Part shown: positions 1 through 8,329 of the stretch, one piece after another
Layout: every line of letters starts with the position of its first letter
How positions within the stretch are numbered: the stretch's first letter is position 1
Assembly (NCBI RefSeq): GCF_904846705.1
Contig: NZ_CAJHBS010000007.1
Coordinates: 59,337-123,336, forward strand
Length of the DNA: 64,000 bases
Reading direction: 5' to 3'
From: Psychrobacter sp. Pi2-52
Lineage (GTDB): Bacteria > Pseudomonadota > Gammaproteobacteria > Pseudomonadales > Moraxellaceae
Notes under the pieces: model-generated
What the model saw: the letters and a program-made list of their open reading frames with translations, nothing else
Database searches by the model: none
Told to the model about the DNA's origin: nothing
Made by a program: the position numbers and the translations under genes

Positions 1-350
1 GATTATACAAGTTTGGTGACAGGACTGATAAGTCATGAACCTATCTTGCATCGGTTATGCAATCGACGTTAGGCGCTAGGAAGCAGTAGCATTAAGCATA
101 TGAAAACTCTAACGTTACTAAGACAGATAGTCCTTTATATGATTAGTATTAACATGAAAAAACGACAGCCAAAAAAATAGCGTTCGCCATAAAGACAAAC
201 GCATCGGTATAAATGACAACACTATTTGGTAGAACCGAGCATGTAAGTTATTTCACAGATATAAACGTGATAAACATTAAACATGCTCGTATGCTAGGAG
301 TCTGAACATAGTAGTTTATGATTAATAAGTTATAGCGAATAGCTTAGCGT
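1..350. other. Left-edge intergenic region, no gene supported
   Basis: No convincing gene is visible. One plus-strand frame is open from base 1 to a TAG at 70-72 (about 23 codons) and could be the tail of a gene outside the window, but nothing identifies it. A 9-bp inverted repeat (CGAGCATGT at 236-244, ACATGCTCG at 281-289, 36 bases between) lies downstream of the minus-strand GGDEF/EAL gene. It has no T-run, so it is a poor terminator. Confidence 0.4.
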
Positions 351-2063
351 TTACTCAGAAGCATTTTGTTGAATCAGCATCGCCGTGGCGACATCAGCAG
401 CCACGGGTTTGCTAAACCAATAGCCCTGACCAATTTTGCACCCCATATCTAACAACACATCGCGCTGCTGCTCAGTTTCGATACCTTCAGCAACGACCTG
501 CATGTCTAAAGCGACTGCTAAGTCCAAAATGGCTTTTACAATCGCGTGCTGGGTACGATCGGTTTCAATATTAGAGATAAAGCTCTTATCGATTTTGATA
601 AAATCAAATGGGTACTCTTGCAAGTAGCTCAATGATGCATAACCAGTACCGAAATCATCGAGCGCTAGACGTACGCCAAGCTCTCTAAGCGAGTTAAGCT
701 GTTTTTTTACATTATCATGGCGCTGAATCAAAGACGACTCGGTCACTTCAATGTGCAATTGATGGGCAGCAACGTCATTCTCGGTCAGTAGTGTGCTTAC
801 CATATCAAAGAAGTCAGGGTGGCTGAACTCAGCAGCATCAGCGTTGATACAGACGTGTTGATGAAACCCTTGCTGTTGCCAAATGGCTAGTTGTTTGACA
901 ATTTTAATGGCCAGTTGCGAAAACAAATCAAAGGAGAGCTTGTGCGCGATAATGGCATTGATAAAATGAACGGGCTTGAGCAATCCGCGAGTAGGGTGTT
1001 GCCAACGTACCAATGCTTCAAAACCTGTGATAGCACCAGTCTCTAATGAGAACTTTGGCTGATAATAAGGAACGAATTGACCTTCAATGGTAGCAGTCCT
1101 AAGCTCAGACTCTAACTCTAAGCTACCAGCGGTGGCGCTTTCAATGGCCTCATCGTACCAACGTATATCATCGCCTCCATGCTGCTTGACATAGTCCAAT
1201 GCTTTTTCTGCTTTGGTCAATAAACCCGTTACTTCGTTATCGTCTTTTGGAAAACAGCTCACACCCACAGAAATATGGTAATAGATATTTGCATCTGTCG
1301 CATGGCTCTTGTCAGTAGAGAAGGGACGCTCACACATTTGCATGAGTGTGTCTAGCTGATGACGTACCATATTGGCATCTTTAACTTCAAACAATAGCGC
1401 AAAATCATCACCCCCAAAGTGAGAAAAAGAGCGTAAATTATGCAGTTTGAGCTTTTCGACTCCTTTTACAAAGTTTTTTATTAAGTCATTGGCACCATCA
1501 GGCCCTAGTAGGCTGGCAAGATTGCGATAACGGTCAATGTTTAAGCGTACAAGGACAACCTCTTGGTAACTATCCAATAGCATGTCACTTGTCTGACTTA
1601 AAAATACCTTGCGGTTAGGGAGACCTGTGAGCTGATCATAGTTGAGTAAATGGGCGACCTGTTTTTGATCTTTAATAACTGAAGACATATCACGCAGCAT
1701 ACCAATATGATAAGCCATTTGATCTATATAAATTCTGCGATAAGTAATATGACAGTCAATATTCTGTCCATAACGGTTGGCCATCGAAAAATCAAGTTCA
1801 TAAAAACCATGTTCGTTTAAGTTTTTCTTGATATCTTTTAGAATTACTTGCTCTGCTTCTGATAAAAATTCAGCAGCATATATACCAAGTGGACGACCGA
1901 TTAAAAACTCTTCTTTGTAGCCAATCAAAAGCTCATAGCTAGGATTGACAGATAAATAACGTAGATTTTCGTCTAGTATAAATATGGCATCTTCAATTCT
2001 CTCACACAGTTCGGTCATTAACCGTTGCTTAATCGATGCTGGGATAGTGTCAAAATCGCTCAT
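351..2063 (-). CDS. PAS-GGDEF-EAL cyclic-di-GMP turnover protein
   Basis: A 570-residue cytoplasmic c-di-GMP enzyme without a membrane segment. A PAS sensor domain covers about residues 15-130. The GGDEF domain (about 138-305) carries GGDDF at 217-221, a conservative variant compatible with cyclase activity or GTP binding. The EAL domain (about 320-565) has E349-A-L, N408, the E439-T-E pair, DDFGTG at 469-474, K490, E526 and Q545. The usual metal and catalytic residues of an active phosphodiesterase are therefore present. The most likely net role is hydrolysis of c-di-GMP under control of the PAS signal. The ligand and target process (motility, biofilm) cannot be read from the sequence. The gene appears monocistronic, with rsmE 147 bp upstream on the same strand. 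Confidence 0.93.
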   Translation of the reverse strand: MSDFDTIPASIKQRLMTELCERIEDAIFILDENLRYLSVNPSYELLIGYKEEFLIGRPLGIYAAEFLSEAEQVILKDIKKNLNEHGFYELDFSMANRYGQNIDCHITYRRIYIDQMAYHIGMLRDMSSVIKDQKQVAHLLNYDQLTGLPNRKVFLSQTSDMLLDSYQEVVLVRLNIDRYRNLASLLGPDGANDLIKNFVKGVEKLKLHNLRSFSHFGGDDFALLFEVKDANMVRHQLDTLMQMCERPFSTDKSHATDANIYYHISVGVSCFPKDDNEVTGLLTKAEKALDYVKQHGGDDIRWYDEAIESATAGSLELESELRTATIEGQFVPYYQPKFSLETGAITGFEALVRWQHPTRGLLKPVHFINAIIAHKLSFDLFSQLAIKIVKQLAIWQQQGFHQHVCINADAAEFSHPDFFDMVSTLLTENDVAAHQLHIEVTESSLIQRHDNVKKQLNSLRELGVRLALDDFGTGYASLSYLQEYPFDFIKIDKSFISNIETDRTQHAIVKAILDLAVALDMQVVAEGIETEQQRDVLLDMGCKIGQGYWFSKPVAADVATAMLIQQNASE

Positions 2064-2210
2064 AATAATGGCTCACAAAATAATGGCTTATAAAAATAAA
2101 TATGGTGATTCAACTTCTCAACATTGAGCTAAGATCACTTTTAAGTCTACAAAATATAAAACAAAAGTTCTACTTTTAAATTTATTAATGATAATGACTA
2201 TTATTATTGG

Positions 2211-3086
2211 TTATCGTTTCCAGCTATACAAGGCGGATATAGTAGACAAAGCAACCACTGGTGCGGTCTCAGTGCGTAACACTCTTGTACCAATTTGCCA
2301 CGGTATAAAGCCAACATTATTTGCTTGTTTACACTCATCACTACTTAAACCTCCTTCAGGTCCAATCAGTAGTTTAATATAAGGAGTTTGTTTTTTAAGC
2401 ACATCAGGTAGAGCACTAGGCATGGCAGGTTGTCCTGCTGCTGGTACGCTCATTTGCATACATAAATCTGCAAGACCGTCTAATATCTGGTAATAAGGAT
2501 CTTGACTAAGCACAGAAACGACAGGGCTGACAGTCATCTCATTATGAGTAGAGTCAGTGTTGGTATTGCTTAGCCATTGGGTAATGGATTGTGGTGCAAA
2601 AATGAGAGGCGGACGATTAAGTCCGCACTGTTCGCAAGCTGCGATCGCCACTTGTTGCCAATGCAACAGTTTCTTCTCAATTTGTGCAGGTTTTAATGTA
2701 ACTTCTCCGTGGTGGCTACTGAGTAACTGAATAGCAGTCACGCCAAGTTCGGTCGCCTTTTGTATCGCATAGTCCATACGTTCGCCTCGGCTCATTACTA
2801 AGCCGATTTGAGTGATAGTAGGTGCCGTACGATCATCGTCTATATGAGCAAGTAAAGTAGCAGTGGCGTTTTTTTTACTAATAGCCTGTAGTTGTACTGT
2901 ATATTCGCCGCCAAATCCATCGAACAAAATCCCTTGATCACCAATATTGGCTCGTAGTACACGGCACCAGTGATGAACAATACTATCGGGTAATTCGACA
3001 TTGCTACCTATCGGTAACTCACCCAATTTAGGTAGTGCTGAGGCATCAGCGTTGTCGTTGCTAACGGCATAAAAAAAACGTCGCAC
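2211..3086 (-). CDS. rsmE: 16S rRNA m3U1498 methyltransferase RsmE
   Basis: A SPOUT-class methyltransferase that methylates N3 of U1498 in 16S rRNA using SAM. It begins MRRFFYAV, typical of the family. The PUA-like N-terminal domain contains VELPDSIVHHWCRVLRAN, then come LVMSRGERMDYAIQKATELGV and the knotted SAM site LLIGPEGGLSSDE near the C terminus. At 291 residues it is about 45-50 longer than E. coli RsmE. The excess lies between about residues 165 and 225, just before the IGPEGG motif, and is Ser/Thr/Pro/Ala-rich, so it looks like a surface loop. It probably shares no operon with its neighbours. Confidence 0.95.
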   Translation of the reverse strand: MRRFFYAVSNDNADASALPKLGELPIGSNVELPDSIVHHWCRVLRANIGDQGILFDGFGGEYTVQLQAISKKNATATLLAHIDDDRTAPTITQIGLVMSRGERMDYAIQKATELGVTAIQLLSSHHGEVTLKPAQIEKKLLHWQQVAIAACEQCGLNRPPLIFAPQSITQWLSNTNTDSTHNEMTVSPVVSVLSQDPYYQILDGLADLCMQMSVPAAGQPAMPSALPDVLKKQTPYIKLLIGPEGGLSSDECKQANNVGFIPWQIGTRVLRTETAPVVALSTISALYSWKR

Positions 3087-3300
3087 GTGGTCTTATTCCT
3101 ATTATTTGATTGAGTATAGTTATTATTAGATCTATAGAATATCACTTGAGACAATTAATGACATTTGTTTTATGAGAATTTTTCTTAATAAAGATAATTA
3201 TTTTTAAAGCAGCATTATTACACAGTGAAGAAATTTTTAAAAATCAAATAAGATAAAGTGTATGAATAAAACGGTAAAGGGCTATTGGTCAAAATTTTGA

Positions 3301-3335
3301 CAATAAAAAACTGGCGCTCCTAAAAGCGCCAGTCA
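3301..3335 (-). terminator. Rho-independent terminator of ahcY-metF
   Basis: Read on the minus strand, CTGGCGCT and AGCGCCAG (3311-3318 and 3325-3332 on the plus strand) form an 8-bp GC-rich stem with a 6-base loop. A T-run follows immediately. It sits 55 bases past the metF stop. The rest of the 3087-3386 gap is AT-rich and shows nothing else. Confidence 0.9.
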
Positions 3336-3386
3336 TTAATAATGTCTTCAGGAATGATTAAAGGATATTCTAGAATGCTTACAAGT

Positions 3387-4235
3387 TTAAGCAGTCAATC
3401 CCAATGCTTCTACCAAGCGTTTGTTTGGCTCAACTTTGTTCATGCTATAAAAATGCATGGCAGGTACGCCCTCGGCAATCAAGCGTTCACACAAGCGATA
3501 AACCACATCAAAGCCAAACTCACGAATAGCCTTACGGTCATCACCAAAATCTGTCAACTGCTTACGTACATAGCGCGGAATATCAGCGCCACAGCTATCA
3601 GCAAAACGCAAGAGATTGCTCGAATTGGTAATTGGCATGATACCAGCGACCAAAGGCTGAGCTACTGTATCAATACCGCGTTTCTCTAACTTATCACGCA
3701 AGTACAGATAGCTGTCAGCGTTGTAGAAAAACTGGGTAATCGACGCATTGGCACCAGCTTGGTATTTATTTACCAGATTATCGATATCAAACTCAAAGCT
3801 ACGCGCTTGTGGGTGCATTTCAGGGTAGGAGGCCACTTCAATATGGAAGTGGTCACCTGAATGCTCACGAATGTACTTTACCAAATCTACCGCAAATGGT
3901 AGTTCACCCATGCCCACCTGACCTGATGGCAAGTCGCCGCGTAGCGCTACTAAGCGTCTAATACCTAAAGTCTTATAATACTCAAGCAATTCAGCGATTT
4001 CACTTTTGTCATCACCAATACAGGACATGTGCGGTGCGATTTCAGTGGTACCACGCGCACTGAGTGCCTGTACGATATCTAAGGTGCGGCTACGGGTTGA
4101 ACCGCCCGCACCGTAAGTTACCGAAAAATAAGCTGGTGACAACTTATTAAGCTCATCATAAGTGCTGAGAAGCTTTTCGTGACCTTGCTCGGTCTTTGCA
4201 GGAAAGAACTCAAAGGAGAAAGCAGGCTTACTCAC
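3387..4235 (-). CDS. metF: 5,10-methylenetetrahydrofolate reductase
   Basis: Reduces 5,10-methylene-THF to 5-methyl-THF with NADH and FAD, supplying the methyl group for methionine synthesis. The product begins SKPAFSFEFFPAKTEQGHEKL, the family's N-terminal strand, and keeps SVTYGAGGSTR, HMSCIGDDK, the ALRGDLP segment, SITQFFYN and the C-terminal MHFYSMN. I chose the GTG at 4235 rather than an upstream ATG at 4295 because AGGAG lies 8 bases before it and the 282-residue length fits MetF. The start lies 13 bp after the ahcY stop, so the two genes form one methyl-cycle operon under the riboswitch upstream of ahcY. Confidence 0.96.
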   Translation of the reverse strand: MSKPAFSFEFFPAKTEQGHEKLLSTYDELNKLSPAYFSVTYGAGGSTRSRTLDIVQALSARGTTEIAPHMSCIGDDKSEIAELLEYYKTLGIRRLVALRGDLPSGQVGMGELPFAVDLVKYIREHSGDHFHIEVASYPEMHPQARSFEFDIDNLVNKYQAGANASITQFFYNADSYLYLRDKLEKRGIDTVAQPLVAGIMPITNSSNLLRFADSCGADIPRYVRKQLTDFGDDRKAIREFGFDVVYRLCERLIAEGVPAMHFYSMNKVEPNKRLVEALGLTA

Positions 4236-4248
4236 AGTCAGGCTCCTT

Positions 4249-5673
4249 TTAGTATTTATAAGCGTCAGGCTTGAATGGACCTTCAACTGGCACACCCAAA
4301 TACTCAGCTTGCTTTTGGGTCAGCTTGGTTAGCGTACCGTTAAAGCCTGCAACCATCGCAGCGGCCACTTCTTCGTCTAACTTCTTAGGCAATACTTTTA
4401 CGTATAGGTTGTCAGTACGTTGGTCAGCTGGCAAGTCAGCGAATTTTTCTTCGAACAGATACATTTGAGCCAATACTTGGTTGGCAAATGAGCCGTCCAT
4501 CACGCGTGATGGATGACCAGTTGCGTTACCTAGGTTTACTAGGCGACCTTCAGCAAGCAAGATTAGATAATCGTTTTCATCGTCTGAGCGGAAGATTTGA
4601 TGCACTTGTGGCTTGATCTCAACCCAGCGCCAGTTATCACGCATAAATTGGGTATCGATTTCGGTGTCAAAGTGACCGATGTTACATACCACAGCACCAG
4701 GCTTAAGAGCGGCTAGCATATGTCTATCACAAACATGGTAATTACCAGTAGTCGTGACGATCATGTCAGTGTCTTCAAGCAAGCGCTTATTGATATTCTC
4801 TGCGCCGCCAGTGTTATCGCCATTGATGTAAGGTGACAATACTTCAAAGCCGTCCATACATGCCTGCATCGCACAGATAGGGTCAACTTCTGAAACACGT
4901 ACGATCATGCCTTCTTGGCGTAAGCTTTGCGTAGAGCCTTTGCCCACATCGCCATAACCGATAACCAAAGCGCGGCGACCAGCAAGGAACATATCGGTAG
5001 CGCGTTTAATAGCATCATTTAAGCTATGACGGCAGCCGTATTTGTTGTCGTTTTTCGATTTGGTAACCGCGTCGTTGACGTTAATGGCAGGTACTTTTAG
5101 CGTGCCTTTATTCAACATCTCAACCAAGCGATGAACGCCAGTAGTGGTTTCTTCTGAGATACCATGGATGTTATCAAGCAGCTCTGCATAATCGCTGTGA
5201 ATTAAAGCAGTCAAATCACCGCCATCATCCAAGATTAAGTTAGCATCCCAAAGTTGGCCTGATGCTTCGCCGCCAACATGTACTTGCTGACGTAAGCACC
5301 ATTCATACTCTTCTTCTGTTTCGCCTTTCCAAGCATAAACAGAGATACCAGCAGCAGCAATTGCAGCAGCAGCATGGTCTTGAGTTGAGAAGATGTTACA
5401 TGAGGTCCAGCGTACTTCAGCACCTAGCGCGACTAATGTCTCGATCAGTACTGCAGTTTGGATGGTCATGTGGATACAGCCAGCGATTTTAGCGCCTTTA
5501 AGCGGCTGATCGGCTTCGTAGCGACGACGCAGACCCATAAGGGCAGGCATTTCAGCTTCGGCAAGGGTGATTTCACGGCGGCCGTAATCAGCAAGGCTAA
5601 TGTCAGCGACTTTATAGTCAGTAAAAGTGGGATCGATTGTGTGGACAGATGGGATATTAGACACTGCGTCCAT
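4249..5673 (-). CDS. ahcY: Adenosylhomocysteinase (SAH hydrolase)
   Basis: Hydrolyses S-adenosylhomocysteine to adenosine and homocysteine, relieving product inhibition of methyltransferases. The protein has about 474 residues. It contains [17 protein letters not shown] near the N terminus, the NAD-binding [14 protein letters not shown] motif, [17 protein letters not shown] and the C-terminal KPDAYKY typical of the family. Two adjacent ATGs exist. The second (5673) is 6 bases from AGGAG and the first (5676) only 3, so I prefer 5673. It is the first gene of the ahcY-metF operon and is preceded by an SAH-riboswitch-like leader, which would raise expression when SAH accumulates. Confidence 0.98.
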   Translation of the reverse strand: MDAVSNIPSVHTIDPTFTDYKVADISLADYGRREITLAEAEMPALMGLRRRYEADQPLKGAKIAGCIHMTIQTAVLIETLVALGAEVRWTSCNIFSTQDHAAAAIAAAGISVYAWKGETEEEYEWCLRQQVHVGGEASGQLWDANLILDDGGDLTALIHSDYAELLDNIHGISEETTTGVHRLVEMLNKGTLKVPAINVNDAVTKSKNDNKYGCRHSLNDAIKRATDMFLAGRRALVIGYGDVGKGSTQSLRQEGMIVRVSEVDPICAMQACMDGFEVLSPYINGDNTGGAENINKRLLEDTDMIVTTTGNYHVCDRHMLAALKPGAVVCNIGHFDTEIDTQFMRDNWRWVEIKPQVHQIFRSDDENDYLILLAEGRLVNLGNATGHPSRVMDGSFANQVLAQMYLFEEKFADLPADQRTDNLYVKVLPKKLDEEVAAAMVAGFNGTLTKLTQKQAEYLGVPVEGPFKPDAYKY

Positions 5674-5714
5674 CATATGCTCCTATTAGTAATAGATTTA
5701 TGATAAAAATAAAA

Positions 5715-5845
5715 CGCAGGTGCCGTTATTTGCGCTATCAACTGTAGAAAAATTGAAAGTACCGAGCCTAACATAAAGAGCCATCAGCCTAGTTTTAAAA
5801 GTTAAAAACAGCGATGGTTTTTATGGTGCAACACCTCTCGGAGGT
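5715..5845 (-). promoter_or_regulatory. S-adenosylhomocysteine (SAH) riboswitch
   Basis: On the minus strand upstream of ahcY the leader reads CCGAGAGGTGTTGCA (5827-5841), then a long hairpin, then AGGCTCGG (5762-5769), and later CACCT (5718-5722). CCGAG pairs with CTCGG to give P1. AGGTG pairs with the distal CACCT to give the family's pseudoknot. TTGCA and AGG match the conserved junction bases of SAH riboswitches. P2 is extended: CATAAA/TTTATG stacks below CCATC/GATGG. A small CTATT/AATAG hairpin overlaps the ahcY ribosome site and may be the expression platform. Known members turn downstream genes on when SAH binds. The segment joining P1 to the pseudoknot strand (about 40 bases) is longer than in compact family members. 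Confidence 0.85.
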
Positions 5846-5991
5846 CGTTATTGTAATATATGCGACGAAGATTGTCACCTGTTGGCTGATATAAATAGTA
5901 CGCGCTTGTGGCATTAACTAGCATAAAAAAAGGCCATCGAATGATAACCTTAATTATTTATAACTTAATTTTCAATTGGCGCTAAATAATT

Positions 5992-7926
5992 TTAGTACCA
6001 GTTGTAGGTTAGTGAGGTGAAATAACTAGTGCCGTTAGTTGCATATCTTGAACTAAAGTTATTTGTGAGCGTGTAGTTATCTGCAAGTATATAATCTTCA
6101 TCAGTGATATTGTCTACACGTAGGTTAGCACGAAGATTAGGAGTAATGTATATATTTGTACTTAAGTTGACTAATGTATAGTCATCTAGTTTAATGCTAT
6201 TGGCACCATCAGAGAATCTGTCGCTAGTATGCTTGGTTTCAAGGCGTATATCAAAAGTAGGCTGTTGGTATCCTACGTAAACTAAACCAGTATTTTTAGG
6301 ACGATAGGTAAGCTCATTATTATAGTTAGAACCGTTAGGTGTTTTGTCTTTTGCATCTAAGTAGTCATAACCCAGACCGAATAAAAATGAATTGAATTTC
6401 CAGTCTGAAGTTAAGCTTAGACCTTTAATTTTTGCCTCGCCAATATTTGTACCACCTGCAATTAAATTCTCCGCATCAGTATGATAGCCAGTAAGACGTG
6501 AAAGCTGATTATTATTGGCATATTCAATGAATACTTCAGTGTTTTTAGTGGATTCAGGCTTCAAACTTAGGTTTGCATATCCAGGATAATACAAGTCGTT
6601 GAAAGTAGGTACTCGAAAGCCAGTTGCATAGTTGGCACCGATGCGCATACCCGCTAATGGTCGAAATGCTGCGCCTACGTTATAAGTACTTTCTTTACCG
6701 TATTGTGAGTTATCGTCTACACGATAGTTAGTTTGCACATCATAATAGGTATCAGCCAGCTGATAGCCGACAAATGCACTTTTTATAGTGCGACTATCCA
6801 CCTCATATTTAGTGGTTGAATCTATTTTTTGGTCTAAATGTTCAAGTCCTAAGATAGCTTGACCACCACCTGCTTTAATTTGACTTTCTAAACGAGTATG
6901 GTTTTGAGTAGTGTCAAAAACAGTGCTTTTTTTCAAGTCTTGAACGTTGTCATAAGTTCTGAGTTCATCAATGCTATGACCATAGCTTAATTTTGTAGTA
7001 GCAAGATCGTTTACGTGTTCAATAAAAGCGGTTGCTGATCCGTTTTTTTGATCGCTATAAGAATCAGAATTTACAGCACCAGTAAAGTCAGGAAAGGCGT
7101 CAAATTCAGAGGTAGATTCGTTGTAAAATGCATTTAGACCTGCTTTTACATTGGGTGCAATTTTCTGTGTCATAGCAGCGCTTACGGATGTTATTTTAAA
7201 GCCGTCATCGTCAGCATTAAAATTCTTACCTGCATTTACAGCATTGAAACCATCAGTATCAGTATGACTAACACCTAAGCTTAGCGTAGTGTCTTGATAA
7301 GCATATTGACCGTTAGTACCCACAGTATAGAGGTTGTTAGAGCCGACACCAGCAGTGACTGATAAATTGCTTTTCTGTACGTTTGTGCCTTTGGTAAAGA
7401 CTTGAATAACGCCACCCATCGCATCTGCGCCATAAAGACTTGCGCCTGAGGCACCATATAATATTTCTATACGATCAATCTGATCAGCAGACAATAAGTT
7501 TAATGCAGGCGTACCTAAAGAGATTGAGCCATAACGAACACCATCGATAAGTACCAAGACTTGCTTACTATCATAACCGCGCATGTAAAAATTACTGGTC
7601 GTGCCTAGGCCACCGCTTTGAGTAACATTAATACCCGTTTGACTTTTTAAGACATCAAGTACGGTTTGACCTTGATAGCGTCGTAGCTCCTCGCTATCAA
7701 CAACGCGAGTTTGAGCAATCACATTGCTGGTCTTAGTCGGTGTACGTGTCGCGGTTACCACAATTTTATCAAGCTCGACCTGTGGCAGCTTATTATTATC
7801 AGTGACAGTATCTAGGTCAGAGCTGACAGGTGTGACAGCCATTGCTGTATTTATAGAAAGTAAGCCCAGTACGCTTAAAATACTACAACGTAGATAAGTA
7901 GATGAAGAAGAGCGTGATAATAACAT
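5992..7926 (-). CDS. TonB-dependent outer-membrane receptor, BtuB-like
   Basis: An outer-membrane ligand-gated importer, probably for a corrinoid or similar chelate, powered by TonB-ExbBD. The 644-residue product from the ATG at 7926 (GGAAAT 5' of it) starts with a signal peptide ending near NTAMA. A TonB-box region with DKIVVTATRTP follows, then the plug domain with VLDVLKSQTGINV, MRGYDSKQVLVLIDGVRYG and ASLYGADAMGGVIQVFTKG. The rest is a beta barrel ending in the aromatic YNWY expected of outer-membrane proteins. The plug resembles BtuB, but no cobalamin riboswitch precedes it and no corrinoid genes adjoin it, so the substrate is uncertain. The 25 extra codons up to 8001 read as leader. Confidence 0.88.
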   Translation of the reverse strand: MLLSRSSSSTYLRCSILSVLGLLSINTAMAVTPVSSDLDTVTDNNKLPQVELDKIVVTATRTPTKTSNVIAQTRVVDSEELRRYQGQTVLDVLKSQTGINVTQSGGLGTTSNFYMRGYDSKQVLVLIDGVRYGSISLGTPALNLLSADQIDRIEILYGASGASLYGADAMGGVIQVFTKGTNVQKSNLSVTAGVGSNNLYTVGTNGQYAYQDTTLSLGVSHTDTDGFNAVNAGKNFNADDDGFKITSVSAAMTQKIAPNVKAGLNAFYNESTSEFDAFPDFTGAVNSDSYSDQKNGSATAFIEHVNDLATTKLSYGHSIDELRTYDNVQDLKKSTVFDTTQNHTRLESQIKAGGGQAILGLEHLDQKIDSTTKYEVDSRTIKSAFVGYQLADTYYDVQTNYRVDDNSQYGKESTYNVGAAFRPLAGMRIGANYATGFRVPTFNDLYYPGYANLSLKPESTKNTEVFIEYANNNQLSRLTGYHTDAENLIAGGTNIGEAKIKGLSLTSDWKFNSFLFGLGYDYLDAKDKTPNGSNYNNELTYRPKNTGLVYVGYQQPTFDIRLETKHTSDRFSDGANSIKLDDYTLVNLSTNIYITPNLRANLRVDNITDEDYILADNYTLTNNFSSRYATNGTSYFTSLTYNWY

Positions 7927-8329
7927 AATGATTTCCAGAGTTACGAAAGCAAAGATTGAGAAAGAAGTGTTACAAAAAGTAGTGGACAGCTTATACAGCA
8001 CTTATTATCTATAAAAACGGTTACTTTATAAACCGTTTTAACCTAATGTTTCCTCATGGTAAGCTGAATGTTATTCAGGTTAGCTTGCTAAATAGTCTAT
8101 TAAAAATTAATTTACCTAAATATTTTATGAGCATCTTCTTAGTTTTATAAGAGAAAGCTGTCTTAATAAATACTTATTATTAGAAATGCACATAGAGTAA
8201 AAAATCAAATACCAATACAGTTAGCTACAAAATTGCGTAATCAAAAGTACTGCTGTTATAAATAATTGTTACTATAGTATGGACATCACCTGTCATTTAT
8301 CATGCCATTTTTAAACTAAGAGGTTTGTT
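7927..8329. other. Divergent control region with two hairpins, receptor and mscS
   Basis: A 403-bp gap between divergent genes. Upstream of the receptor, on the minus strand, AAACGGTT/AACCGTTT (about 8014-8039) forms a stem followed by a T-run. This terminator-like structure lies inside the presumed leader. Just beyond it CTGAAT-GTT-ATTCAG (8064-8078) forms a perfect 6-bp dyad nested in AAGCT/AGCTT. The dyad is a possible operator and the hairpin a possible attenuator. I could not find the B12-box bases of a cobalamin riboswitch. The remainder is AT-rich and would hold the mscS promoter. Confidence 0.4.

Noticed and set aside
1..72. C-terminal fragment of an upstream gene
   Set aside because: The frame is open for only about 23 codons and has no recognisable sequence. 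Chance cannot be excluded.
3342..3689. 115-codon plus-strand open frame over the end of metF
   Set aside because: It is antisense to a well-supported gene and includes the metF stop region. No motif or start signal supports it.
7927..8329. Cobalamin riboswitch upstream of the BtuB-like receptor
   Set aside because: I looked for the B12 box and other conserved blocks on the minus strand and could not find them.
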